A stretch of 64,000 bases of DNA from VXNF01 sp964291305 (GCA_964291305.2 OZ219783.1:682001-746000), one strand, 5' to 3'; positions 45,262-53,757 are shown, counted from the first letter of the stretch. Program-made: numbers and translations. The notes: generated by a model not told the origin, from the sequence alone.

Positions 45262-46641
45262 TCAGAGTCGTAGGGGCGGGTTGACGGGCGGTGGTTTGCT
45301 AGCGCTGGTGTTGTTGATTTTCCCCGCTAGCTCGTGGGTGCAGGCGGTCCAAGTGTTGCGCCGTGCGGGTGGGGTGTTGCCACGCTGATCGGGGTGTCGG
45401 AGCGTGAACCTGCCGTCGGCGTTTCGGACGACTTCGGCGCCTTTGGTGTGAACCAAATGATGATGGCAATAGCTGCACAGCAAGCAGAGATTGTCGAGAT
45501 CGGTTCTGCCTCCGTGCTCCCAGTGCACGATGTGATGAGCTTGACACCAGTTAGCCGAAGCCCCGCAACCCACGCAACCCTTATCCCGCACAGCCAACAC
45601 CGCCCGCTGGCGAACGCTGGCGTGGCGTCTGCCCCGGCCGAGCCACAAAGGCTCACTTTTGCCCTTGAACACCGCCGGCAAGATTCTCGCGTCGCAAGCC
45701 AGCCCTAGCAGTTCCTCGACCGACAGCGGGGTGCCATCAACAAAACGAGCATCACGCAGTTGGCCCGCAATGGTGTCGTAGTCGGCGACCACTAGCAGGT
45801 CCACACCTTGAGCCTTGCCCACAGACCTACCAGACTTACCGGTTCCCCCGCTGTTGGTGACGAGCTGTTCGAGAGCGTCGGCCATGCGCTGACCCGAAGA
45901 AAGCCGGTGCTTGGCTTCCTCAGCATGAAACAGCCGGTTAGCCGTAGCAGTAAGCGCGGTCTCTATGCGACTACCAGCCACCGGATCAAACCGGCCCATC
46001 AGGGAGAACATCCCATCAGGTTCCTGCTTGATGTTCAAATAGCGCCGCTCGCGTTGACGCTTACGCCGTTCTCCTAGATCATCCCGGGTCTGCTCGTTCA
46101 CAAAATCGCGAACAGTTCGGGCTAACAGGTCCTCGGACTCCCGCCCCGCCGCTTCCAGCAACTCGGCCTCCCCGCCCGAATCACCAGATGGGGCCTGCTC
46201 CACAGCTTCGGCGATCATCTTCGCCTGCTTCGGAGTAATAGCCCCAGAGCGCAAAGCCTCAGCCGTCCCAGGCGCCCGGCCCAACTGCTCGGCCAGTTTC
46301 ACGTCTTGTTTGGCCCGGCCGCGGGACTGTTTCAAACTGTCGCGCAACACATCAGCCGCGTGGCCCTCACCCCGACGGCGGGCCAACTCGGCGACCATCT
46401 CAGCTTTCACCGCAGCCAAACGAGACTCGCAACGGCCCACGAAAACCAGTCGAGCTTCCAACTCCCGATCAGCCAAACCCCGAACCGTCAGGTCAGAGCT
46501 AAACAAGCCGACCAGGCCGTCAACATCAAACCCCACGCCAAGACCTAACCCCCCAGCAGCACGCCCAGCAGCACCTCCGGCGGCCTCAGCGGCAGCAACC
46601 CCAACAGCAGGATCGTCGAACAGAGTAGCAATAGTCATCAT
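45262..46641 (-). CDS. DUF222 domain protein with C-terminal HNH endonuclease
   Basis: The 459-residue protein has the N-terminal DUF222 region common in actinobacteria (about 60-330) and an HNH nuclease domain near residue 370. The HNH motif is CVGCGASANWCQAHHIVHWEHGG in meaning: two zinc cysteine pairs flank AHHI, with a following TDLDNLCLLC and HHHLVH. Such genes occur in many copies in actinobacteria and are often linked to mobile introns or other selfish elements. The start MMTIATLF has gaggggg upstream. The coding strand switches from G/T-rich to C/A-rich at about 45,460. Confidence 0.9.
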   Translation of the reverse strand: MMTIATLFDDPAVGVAAAEAAGGAAGRAAGGLGLGVGFDVDGLVGLFSSDLTVRGLADRELEARLVFVGRCESRLAAVKAEMVAELARRRGEGHAADVLRDSLKQSRGRAKQDVKLAEQLGRAPGTAEALRSGAITPKQAKMIAEAVEQAPSGDSGGEAELLEAAGRESEDLLARTVRDFVNEQTRDDLGERRKRQRERRYLNIKQEPDGMFSLMGRFDPVAGSRIETALTATANRLFHAEEAKHRLSSGQRMADALEQLVTNSGGTGKSGRSVGKAQGVDLLVVADYDTIAGQLRDARFVDGTPLSVEELLGLACDARILPAVFKGKSEPLWLGRGRRHASVRQRAVLAVRDKGCVGCGASANWCQAHHIVHWEHGGRTDLDNLCLLCSYCHHHLVHTKGAEVVRNADGRFTLRHPDQRGNTPPARRNTWTACTHELAGKINNTSASKPPPVNPPLRL

Positions 46642-46824
46642 TCACCCCCTCAACATCAGTGTGAACCGTGGCTTTCGGTCGGCCGAGCCGACAAGCCGGT
46701 CGGGTAACACCAACCCCGAAACACCAGAGCCAGCGACCGGTAACAGTGAGTTTAGCCAATCAGAAACATAAACACAACGTCTGTATGTTATCTCGAAGAA
46801 ATAAATCAAGTGATGCCCATCGAC
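46642..46824. other. Noncoding gap before the degenerate 72-bp array
   Basis: This stretch, upstream of the DUF222-HNH gene, holds no convincing gene or RNA. Its right part is more AT-rich and contains likely promoter DNA for the HNH gene. Confidence 0.5.
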
Positions 46825-47220
46825 ATCACTGCCTCTCAGGCCGAGGAGCAGCCCACGACCGCCGGACGACTAGTAACCAGACCGAGCCGGTGGGCGTCAC
46901 TGCCCCTCAGGCCGAGGGAACAGCAGGATCACCTTTATCGCCTTTAGTACCATCCTCACGGTGGGCGTCACTGCCCCTCAGGCCGAGGGAACAGCAGGTG
47001 GGGCTCCCGAGGGAACCTCGACACCGACGTAGGGGGATATCACTGACTCTTAGACCAAGGGAACAGAGCACGCGGCGCCTTCAGATCCGAACGCCTCTAC
47101 TGAGGTGGACATCACTGCCTCTCAGGCCGAGGAGACAGCCCACTGAGCACGCGGGAAGGCTCGCGACAAGCCGAGGCTTGAAATCGCCGCCTCTCCTGCC
47201 GCCGGAGTGGCCGGGCGCAT
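46825..47220. repeat. Degenerate six-unit repeat array, period 71-72 bp
   Basis: A motif of about 36 bp, roughly ggtgggcgtcactgcccctc followed by aggccgagggaacagcag, recurs with its core at 46825, 46896, 46967, 47039, 47111 and 47183. The intervals are 71, 71, 72, 72 and 72 bp. Units 2 and 3 are nearly identical and the others are diverged. The DNA between units differs. The regular period is close to that of the CRISPR array at 63428, but the repeat sequence is unrelated to it. Confidence 0.85.
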
Positions 47221-47314
47221 TCGTGGGGTTACAGCAGCGTGGCGACCCGGGCTGAGGCTAACAACAGGCGTTTCTTCCATCCGGGCACGTTCGTGGGGTT
47301 ACAGCAGCGTGGTG
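47211..47314. repeat. 34-bp direct repeat with 36-bp gap at the 3' end of the methylase gene
   Basis: Positions 47211-47244 and 47281-47314 match over 34 bp with about four mismatches (shared core ttcgtggggttacagcagcg). The second copy covers the stop codon of the methylase gene at 47299. The period is 70 bp. Confidence 0.85.
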
Positions 47315-50061
47315 GCGGTGGCGGGGGCTTGGGTGGCGAGTTTGGTTAGTTCGGCCCAGGAGGTGACGAGGCTGTTGTAGCCGAGCGCTTCGGCGGCCCA
47401 GTTTTTGCGTTCGCAGATTAGGTAGAGGCGGTAGGCGAGTTCTTTGGCCGAGTCGCCGTGGCCTCCCACCGCGCGCAGCAGGGTTGCGGCTGATTGTTCG
47501 CCCAGGTCGTGGATACGTCGGATGAGGTGGTGGGCGACTTCCCAGACAGTGAACCGGTCGTCGGTAGCCGGATCCCACTCCAAATCCAACTCATCCAGAC
47601 GAAGCAAGCGCACCCTGCCCGCCCCAGCTTCGACTATGCCCGCCTCCACAAGACCAGACACCGAAGTGTTACGAGACTTCGACAACAACTCAGCCCTACC
47701 GAACTCGCCCTCCTCGAACCCGTACTCGCTGAACCAGCTCACCGCCCAGCGAGTGTCATAATCGAAATCAGCATCAATCTCCCGAGTAACCTCATCCAGA
47801 GTCTCGTTAATCAACTCCAACGCCGTGCGCACCCGCATGGACTCGCCACTGGCCTCTATGACCCGCTCATAGCGAGAGAACACAGCCATACCCGGCCCAA
47901 TCGCCGCCTGAGCCATATCCACCGGTGCGATGCCCCCCTGGCGCAACAATCGCAATGCTTCGGGCAGTTCGGCTTTGAGAGCGCTCAGGAACTCGCGCCG
48001 AGAGGCGAGTGGGGCTGATGAGGGCCGGCGTCGGCAGGCCAGCACAATCGACGACGCGAGCGCGTTTGTCCCTACCGCGACAGGGCGACCAGACCGCTCT
48101 GTTCGTAGAGGCCATGTCCCGTTGATCACGAACCCGGCGTCGACCAGGCTCTGCAGCATTGTTTCCCAGCCCGTTGAGGCCACACCTCCTTTGGTGGTTT
48201 CGGCTTGTTTGAACGCGTAGTAGACGGTGAAGGGGAACCGCTCATCTTGCTCTTCGCTGAAACGGCGGAACGCTTCAGTCAGCCCAGACTCGAAGAACTC
48301 TTCAGCTCGTCGTTTGTCTCCGTCGAACCGATAAGGAGTGGCTACCAGCTCGTCCGCTTTCGGCACTAGCAGAGTCGAACACACATCCGGCCACACATTG
48401 GCGAGGTTTCTCCGCAGCCACACGTAGAAGAAATCTGACAAGTCCGCGTACCCGATGTTGTCGTAATACGGCGGATCAGTAGAAACCAGAACCTTCTTCT
48501 GCTCGCTTACGGCGGACTGGGCGTCCCGCTGGACCGCCTCGCCAGGAACTAGGGCTGGGAAATGATCAACTGCTTTGTGAACCCAATCGACCATTGCCAT
48601 CCAATTCCCCGTTGAATCAGAGAACGGATTCGTTTCCGCAGTCTCCCAGTTCATCGCGATCGCCTGGCGAGCAAACGTGCTACGTATCTTTTCTCCTGGA
48701 CTGTTCCAGGTGCAGATCGAAGACCAGTAATCAGCGCACTTGTCGACTACGAATGCCAGGTAGGTGACGACCGCTTCGCCGTACGCTTGGGCTCCACTGC
48801 CGCTGGCGCGCAACCGCAGCCCGTCTTCGGCCATGCCTACCGTAGCCGCATCCCTAGATACCATTTCGGAGACATCACCCAGCAGGTCAGAGAATGTGGT
48901 TAGGGCTACCAGCTGTCTAGGAGTGAACAGGTCAACCCACTCGGTTAGCCCATAGTTCGGAGTATTGAAATTCCGGGGATTGTGCGGTAAATCGCCTCGC
49001 GGGGGGGGGGTCTCCGGCAGCGGCACTTGAGCCGCCTCGACATGACCCGCTGTTGGGGGCAAGTAGACGCGCTGCCGGTCGCCCTCAGCCACGATCGCCA
49101 TTAGCTGCTGGCCCATACGCCCGGCGCGACCCTCCTCGCGGATGTACGGGAACGGCATGGCTGTGCCGGTAGCTAGACAGCGGCCACCGCCACGGCCAAC
49201 CGTGCCCTCAAGAGCATTAGCAGCATCTCCGTGTCGGATCTCATAGTTGATCGTCTGGGCCTGCCGGTCGACAATCGGCTCAACCCAAGCCTCGCGCCCC
49301 TTCTTCTTCGATAACACGAACGAGCGCGCCAGCGGTACGTGCCCGTTCCACGCCGGATCGGGTGAGCGCACCGTGCGAGCCCACAGCCAGGCAATGGGTG
49401 TGAGTTGCTCCCCGCCGGGGCCGGTGTCCTTGGGGTACAGGTGGCCGATGCGACGCTCGGCTTCTTCGCGCATCCACTGGCCGTAGTAGGCCACATCGTC
49501 TGCCAGGCCCTGCGCGCCAGACCAGCTGCGCAACTGCGCTGCGCCCTCTTGGTCGGGATGCACCGGAGGACAGTCTGCGAACCTTGGCGGTATCTCGATT
49601 TGTGCTTTGTTGATAAGCACCGCCACCGGGTTCAAATCAGACGCAACCGCTTTCAACCCCAGCCGCTGAGCCTCCAACGGAATCGACCCGCCGCCGGCGA
49701 ACGGGTCCAACATAGTCGGCAACTCGCCGTCGCAGCTATCGGCGATCTCCGCGTGCGCCTCAGCCAACAAGTCCGAGTTGTTGATGTTCTCCCACCGGAC
49801 TAGCCGCTCAATAATCCCGAACAGGCGCTCCCGCTCAGCTGTCTGAGCCTCAACAGTCGGCCACCGCTCCGGGCGGCTAGACGGGTCATCCACCAACGAC
49901 GCGAACAACACCGCCCGAGCTGCAGCCAACGGCTTCCGTGACCACCACAAATGCAACGTCGACGGATGCCCATGACGTATCGACTTCTCCCGAGCCGACG
50001 CCGCGTTGATCGCATCCAACGGCAACGCCACCTCAACCAACTTCCGCCGCACAGCAGTCAC
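47299..50061 (-). CDS. DUF1156 DNA methylase (N6-adenine/N4-cytosine type)
   Basis: The 920-residue protein begins with the DUF1156 signature LVEVALPLDAINAASAREKS and HPSTLHLWWSRKP. The SAM-binding motif LDPFAGGGSIPLEAQRLG is at about residue 117 and the catalytic DPPYYDNIGYADLSDFFYV at about 530. It belongs to the COG1743-type methylases found in defence islands and modifies DNA amino groups. No partner nuclease or helicase is beside it. The codon tract acc-ccc-ccc-ccg (C10) lies at about residue 350. Coding base composition flips from G/T-rich to C/A-rich at about 47,575. The stop lies in a 34-bp duplication. Confidence 0.9.
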   Translation of the reverse strand: MTAVRRKLVEVALPLDAINAASAREKSIRHGHPSTLHLWWSRKPLAAARAVLFASLVDDPSSRPERWPTVEAQTAERERLFGIIERLVRWENINNSDLLAEAHAEIADSCDGELPTMLDPFAGGGSIPLEAQRLGLKAVASDLNPVAVLINKAQIEIPPRFADCPPVHPDQEGAAQLRSWSGAQGLADDVAYYGQWMREEAERRIGHLYPKDTGPGGEQLTPIAWLWARTVRSPDPAWNGHVPLARSFVLSKKKGREAWVEPIVDRQAQTINYEIRHGDAANALEGTVGRGGGRCLATGTAMPFPYIREEGRAGRMGQQLMAIVAEGDRQRVYLPPTAGHVEAAQVPLPETPPPRGDLPHNPRNFNTPNYGLTEWVDLFTPRQLVALTTFSDLLGDVSEMVSRDAATVGMAEDGLRLRASGSGAQAYGEAVVTYLAFVVDKCADYWSSICTWNSPGEKIRSTFARQAIAMNWETAETNPFSDSTGNWMAMVDWVHKAVDHFPALVPGEAVQRDAQSAVSEQKKVLVSTDPPYYDNIGYADLSDFFYVWLRRNLANVWPDVCSTLLVPKADELVATPYRFDGDKRRAEEFFESGLTEAFRRFSEEQDERFPFTVYYAFKQAETTKGGVASTGWETMLQSLVDAGFVINGTWPLRTERSGRPVAVGTNALASSIVLACRRRPSSAPLASRREFLSALKAELPEALRLLRQGGIAPVDMAQAAIGPGMAVFSRYERVIEASGESMRVRTALELINETLDEVTREIDADFDYDTRWAVSWFSEYGFEEGEFGRAELLSKSRNTSVSGLVEAGIVEAGAGRVRLLRLDELDLEWDPATDDRFTVWEVAHHLIRRIHDLGEQSAATLLRAVGGHGDSAKELAYRLYLICERKNWAAEALGYNSLVTSWAELTKLATQAPATATTLL
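49001..49010. repeat. G10/C10 homopolymer inside the methylase gene
   Basis: Ten consecutive G residues on the plus strand (C10 in the coding strand) lie in frame within the methylase gene. A one-base change in length would truncate the protein at about residue 350, the usual set-up of a phase-variable methyltransferase. Confidence 0.85.
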
Positions 50062-50075
50062 AGCCGGTCACCATA
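50008..50075. repeat. 68-bp direct repeat, left copy (methylase start)
   Basis: These 68 bp cover the first codons of the methylase gene and the start of its upstream region. They are identical to 52417-52484. The two copies are 2.4 kb apart and flank an AT-rich segment that contains a YaaC-like gene and a small Cys-rich protein gene. Confidence 0.92.
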
Positions 50076-50569
50076 CCCGCACCTGGGTTGCCGCGAATCT
50101 ATTGCAGGTCGGTCTACTAAGACGGCTGGGCCCTGACAGAACTGAATCCATCGACATCAAAGCTCCAAGACCAATCAGGGGATCTGTTTCGAGTTTAGCT
50201 AGGTGGTCGGGCGGGCGTAGACGCTCTATCCGACATCTACTAACGTATAATCGCCGATCGCAATCACTTCAGATAACTGCTCGAACACAGCTAAATGAAC
50301 AACACTGACGATGACACGATCATCACAGCATGACAATAATTGGTCATCTCGACGGGACAGTCCAGATACCATTATGGCAAAAGGCAACCCCATGAATGTC
50401 CCGCCGATCGCTAGAAGCCGCTAAATTCATTGGCACACTAGGAATTCCCTGTCCTCGTGTATGAATCTTGACCCCCATGTTGATTTGCATATGTGTAGCG
50501 CGATCTAATATTAAAGAGTAGGCTGTCCACTAATGGAAAGTTCTTGCGCGGAACTTGGAGGCTAAACTT
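50076..50569. other. Noncoding AT-richer stretch at the left end of the YaaC island
   Basis: No gene or RNA is visible. GC falls towards the YaaC-like gene, and the promoter for that gene probably lies near its right end. The DNA looks foreign compared with the rest of the window. Confidence 0.6.
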
Positions 50570-51721
50570 ATGACCGAATCAGTAAGAGGGCTTAAGTCGA
50601 ATAAACTCCGCGACGGTAGGCCAGCAAACTCTAACGGTCGGCTAATCGTAGCTGGTGTGGCACCGTTTGCTCGTCAAATTTCGTCGCGCTCCTCAGAGTC
50701 TGATCTATGGGCGGCAGTCGAAGCTTCTGTAAGGTCAACGGCTGGATTTAAGCGAATCATGGATCTACATGGGATACCTCCCCATAAACAGTCTAAAAGA
50801 CAGATTAATGAGAGAATGAAGTTATTTATTCACCAAGCTCGCCAATATTATAGCAGTATCAGGTTGCTTTCGCCTCTCTCTAAACCACTTGTTTCTTACT
50901 ATTTTATACTTAATCTAACAAAGGCATTCCTAACTGTAGCTGATCCAAAGATAATTGATGAGAGAATGAGGCACGGACTAAGTGATAAGAGCGGAAATGG
51001 AAAAAGATATTCCTTCAATAGGGAAATGCTAGTTGTAAAGGATTGTGGAGCGTTCCATTATCTAGCAAAAAACACTGGAATGCGTCACTGCTGGCAAAAT
51101 AACTATGAGCTGGCTATCCACGACTTGGTTCCCTATCTTCCAGATGGCTATACCACTTATGCCGATTCTACAGGAAAGGCGCCGCGACTCCTGCCAATTA
51201 GATCTGCCGAAGTAATGGTTGGAGAAATATCTGGATTTGCTCGTTGCTGGATTAGGATAGAAGTAGACAAGAACGGTTTAGCTGAAAGAGGAATCAATCC
51301 AGGTGACCTGAAAACAAAGGCTGCAATATTCTATAAGTCTTTTAATGATGCTGGCACTTGCGGTGAAACAGTTTTCTTTGAATCCAGGGAAATGTATAGA
51401 TTTGACGAAGAGAAACAAAATAATTTTCGATCTCTCTGCAGGCTATACGACGAAACCCTGATTGGGTGTGATCGTTCATTCTCTAAGAATAAGCTATATG
51501 TGGTCTTATCAAAAGGGTCAGAGCGTTTGTCTCATGAAGCTGTTACCTTTGCTGTGATGCATCATTTGTCTAACATTGTGCGATATCGACCTTATGATGG
51601 TCATAAGATACTCAACGGTAAGCATGGTTGGCTCTTGCGTAGTTGGGTTGACAGCGCATCAGAGACGTTCCTGTTGAACATGGCGAGCAGGATTAGTGGC
51701 TTAGATCATGTCATGGTTTAA
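50570..51721 (+). CDS. YaaC-like protein, AT-rich and probably horizontally acquired
   Basis: The 383-residue protein has features of the YaaC-like family. The helical segment FIHQARQYYSSIRLLSPLSKP is followed by LVSYYFILNLTKAFLTVAD, and near the end comes VTFAVMHHLSNIVRYRPYDG. The function of YaaC is unknown. Codon use is strikingly AT-rich (attt, aata, agat) compared with every neighbour, which points to recent transfer. The ATG at 50570 is preceded by ggagg. It lies between two copies of a 68-bp repeat that is derived from the methylase gene start. Confidence 0.75.
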   Translation: MTESVRGLKSNKLRDGRPANSNGRLIVAGVAPFARQISSRSSESDLWAAVEASVRSTAGFKRIMDLHGIPPHKQSKRQINERMKLFIHQARQYYSSIRLLSPLSKPLVSYYFILNLTKAFLTVADPKIIDERMRHGLSDKSGNGKRYSFNREMLVVKDCGAFHYLAKNTGMRHCWQNNYELAIHDLVPYLPDGYTTYADSTGKAPRLLPIRSAEVMVGEISGFARCWIRIEVDKNGLAERGINPGDLKTKAAIFYKSFNDAGTCGETVFFESREMYRFDEEKQNNFRSLCRLYDETLIGCDRSFSKNKLYVVLSKGSERLSHEAVTFAVMHHLSNIVRYRPYDGHKILNGKHGWLLRSWVDSASETFLLNMASRISGLDHVMV

Positions 51722-51866
51722 GCGCTGCCCTTTTAGACTATATTGACGCCAGCATTTGAGCCGAATTAAGTTGCAGGAGTCTCGCGAACTAAAATATTTC
51801 AGGTGCATCTTATACCTCACTGCAGAAGATAGAAGAGATGAACTCAACGGACATCAAATAGCACTA

Positions 51867-52166
51867 CTAGTTGCGCCTAAACGGGCAGTACTCGCAGTTA
51901 TAGAACTCTCGGGCCATACACGGTGGCATCGCCGCCTCACAGCCTGTCGAAATCCCGCAAACGGCGCACGGGCGATTCAGCGGAAGTCGTTGCATTGACC
52001 GCATCCAGTCCACTTTGAATGAGGTGAATCCGAAGGCGAGCGAGTGTTCGTAGTCTTTGGTTTTCTTCATGAGCCGTTCTTGCAACTGAGTTAATCGGAT
52101 TTGTTCCAAGCGCGATGTTGTAAATCCGGTTGTCTCTGCATGGATACGACTTGTTATTGAACGCAT
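51867..52166 (-). CDS. Small cysteine-rich protein of unknown function
   Basis: This protein of 99 residues is not recognised. It starts MRSITSRIHAETTGFTTSRL, is rich in Arg, Thr and Gln in its first half and ends with seven cysteines in CAVCG, TGC, PPC and NCEYC. A zinc-binding C-terminus is likely. The start codon has a strong Shine-Dalgarno sequence (aaaggag) 7 bp upstream, which supports real translation. It lies inside the island flanked by the 68-bp repeats, on the strand opposite to the YaaC-like gene. Confidence 0.6.
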   Translation of the reverse strand: MRSITSRIHAETTGFTTSRLEQIRLTQLQERLMKKTKDYEHSLAFGFTSFKVDWMRSMQRLPLNRPCAVCGISTGCEAAMPPCMAREFYNCEYCPFRRN

Positions 52167-52416
52167 TGTGTCTCCTTTCTTTGTGAAATGGCCTTCAGGA
52201 TAGTAGCTGATCGTCGGAGACTCGCGGTCGATGGTTGGCTGACCCAAGTCTTAAGGGTTACCGCGCTTGTCGACGAGTGGGCCGACGCCACGAGTAGCGC
52301 GTGAATGGCTCACGTCGGGTCTAGTGGACGCAGTGTCCGTGAGTAATTCGTGAGAGTTGTTTGCCACTGGGACCGGTGTCGTAGGGTCGATGTAGTTGGT
52401 GCGACGCTCGGCTTCG
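52167..52416. other. Noncoding stretch at the right end of the YaaC island
   Basis: No convincing gene. Around 52396-52416 the sequence gcgacgctcggcttc also occurs near 49,450 in the methylase gene. The right-hand 68-bp copy therefore looks like an internally deleted piece of that gene. Confidence 0.5.
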
Positions 52417-52484
52417 GATCGCATCCAACGGCAACGCCACCTCAACCAACTTCCGCCGCACAGCAGTCACAGCCGGTCACCATA
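52417..52484. repeat. 68-bp direct repeat, right copy
   Basis: These bases are identical to 50008-50075. A shorter echo, ggtcaccatacc, recurs at about 52531. The copy has no following methylase gene, so it is a fragment. Confidence 0.92.
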
Positions 52485-53027
52485 ACCCCCCGGTCTGGCC
52501 AGGCCGAAAGGCAAGTTGCATTCGCTGGGCAACGGTCACCATACCCGAGCCTGTGCTAGCTGAAAGCGCCCGGCTAGTCGACCTTGCGGCGGTGGGGAAA
52601 CTGCCTGCTCACCGTACCCCAGTGGCGGCTGGCCGAGAGCGCCAGTCATGGAGCCCGGCACCGCCCAGGACCCACCCCAGAGATCCCACCTAACTCCCCC
52701 GTCAAGCCTCGTGGGCAGAAACGGGTCGAGAACGTTGGGCTTAGCCCCCCACCGGGGCCGCCTAAGTTGCTGCACCAGACGAGACAGGTAATTGGTGCCC
52801 TTTACCGCAGTTTCCGATAACCTTTGCTGCAGTTTCATTTCGTTTGACCTTTGAGCGCTCAAAGCGCTCGTCGATTGAGAGCGACCGCAGTCGCCTCTCC
52901 TTGCCGGGCCCCGCCTCAGACCGACGGCGGACCACCCGGACTCCGCTTCGAGCGGCCGCGGCTGGGCGGCCTGACTGCCTGGCTTCTCAATAATCAAACC
53001 AACAACTATCATTGAAAGGGAACAGTC
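52485..53027. other. Noncoding stretch before the coiled-coil gene
   Basis: I see no supported gene in these roughly 540 bp. Open frames here lack ribosome binding sites and protein-like composition. The last 40 bp hold the ribosome binding site region of the following gene. Confidence 0.5.
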
Positions 53028-53675
53028 ATGGAACAGGCACTCATCGCACTCGTAAGCTTCGGATTCACCGCCCTGCTGATGCTCATGATCTACCTCGACC
53101 GCCGAAACGGCGCCAGGCTGGATCAAATCGAGCAACGGTTCGATCAGCGATTCGAACAGGTCGATCAGCAGTTCAGGGAACTCAGAATCGAACTCGAAAC
53201 AAAGATGAACCAAGGGTTCGCGCGGGTCGACCAGCAATTCAAAGAGTTAAGGGTCGAGTTCGAGAAGAAGATCGAGGAGTCGGCTAGTCACATCAACAGC
53301 CGCATCGACGAGCTTGGCGGTCGCATCGACAAACTTGATGATCGTGTCGATGAGCTTGGTAATCGTGTCGATGAGCTTGGTAATCGTGTCGATGAGCTTG
53401 GTAATCGTGTCGATGAGCTTGGTAATCGTGTCGATGAGCTTGGTAATCGTGTCGATGAGCTTGGTAATCGTGTCGACAAACTTGATGATCGTGTTGATGA
53501 GCTTGGTAATCGTGTTGATGAGCTTGGTAATCGTGTCGATGAGCTTGGTAATCGTGTTGATGAGCTTGGTAATCGTGTTGATGAGCTTGGTAATCGTGTT
53601 GATGAGCTTGGTAATCGTGTTGATGAGCTTGGTAGCCGCATCGGCGGGGAAGAAGTACTCACCGCCGCCGAATAG
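53028..53675 (+). CDS. Membrane-anchored coiled-coil protein with tandem VDELGNR heptads
   Basis: The 215-residue protein has an N-terminal hydrophobic helix (LIALVSFGFTALLMLMIYL) followed by a charged coiled coil. From about residue 100 the sequence is nearly pure seven-residue repeats of VDELGNR, with a few variants such as VDKLDDR. The heptad length equals one coiled-coil period, so a long straight helix projecting from the membrane is expected. The function is unknown. The gene has gaaaggga upstream of its ATG. The 21-bp DNA repeat could vary in copy number. Confidence 0.82.
   Translation: MEQALIALVSFGFTALLMLMIYLDRRNGARLDQIEQRFDQRFEQVDQQFRELRIELETKMNQGFARVDQQFKELRVEFEKKIEESASHINSRIDELGGRIDKLDDRVDELGNRVDELGNRVDELGNRVDELGNRVDELGNRVDELGNRVDKLDDRVDELGNRVDELGNRVDELGNRVDELGNRVDELGNRVDELGNRVDELGSRIGGEEVLTAAE
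53329..53640 (+). repeat. 21-bp tandem repeats encoding VDELGNR
   Basis: About 15 consecutive 21-bp units of the form gatgagcttggtaatcgtgt. They are nearly identical and in frame, so copy-number change would alter the length of the coiled coil without frameshift. Confidence 0.9.
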
Positions 53676-53757
53676 CGCCTTAACCACATGACAAGCAGCC
53701 CGGGGGCAGCCCCAACGGGGTGAGAACTCTCTTCGGGGGTCGGCTTACGCTGAGGGT

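Noticed and set aside
46310..47255. Plus-strand open frames across the start of the HNH gene and the degenerate array
   Set aside because: They are antisense to the HNH gene or run through the repeat units without a start signal.
52536..53237. Long minus-strand open frame over the region between the YaaC island and the coiled-coil gene
   Set aside because: It overlaps the start of the coiled-coil gene on the other strand, has no ribosome binding site, and its composition is not protein-like.
53247..53687. Minus-strand and alternative-frame open frames over the VDELGNR repeats
   Set aside because: They are the reverse or shifted reading of the 21-bp repeat and only mirror its periodicity.
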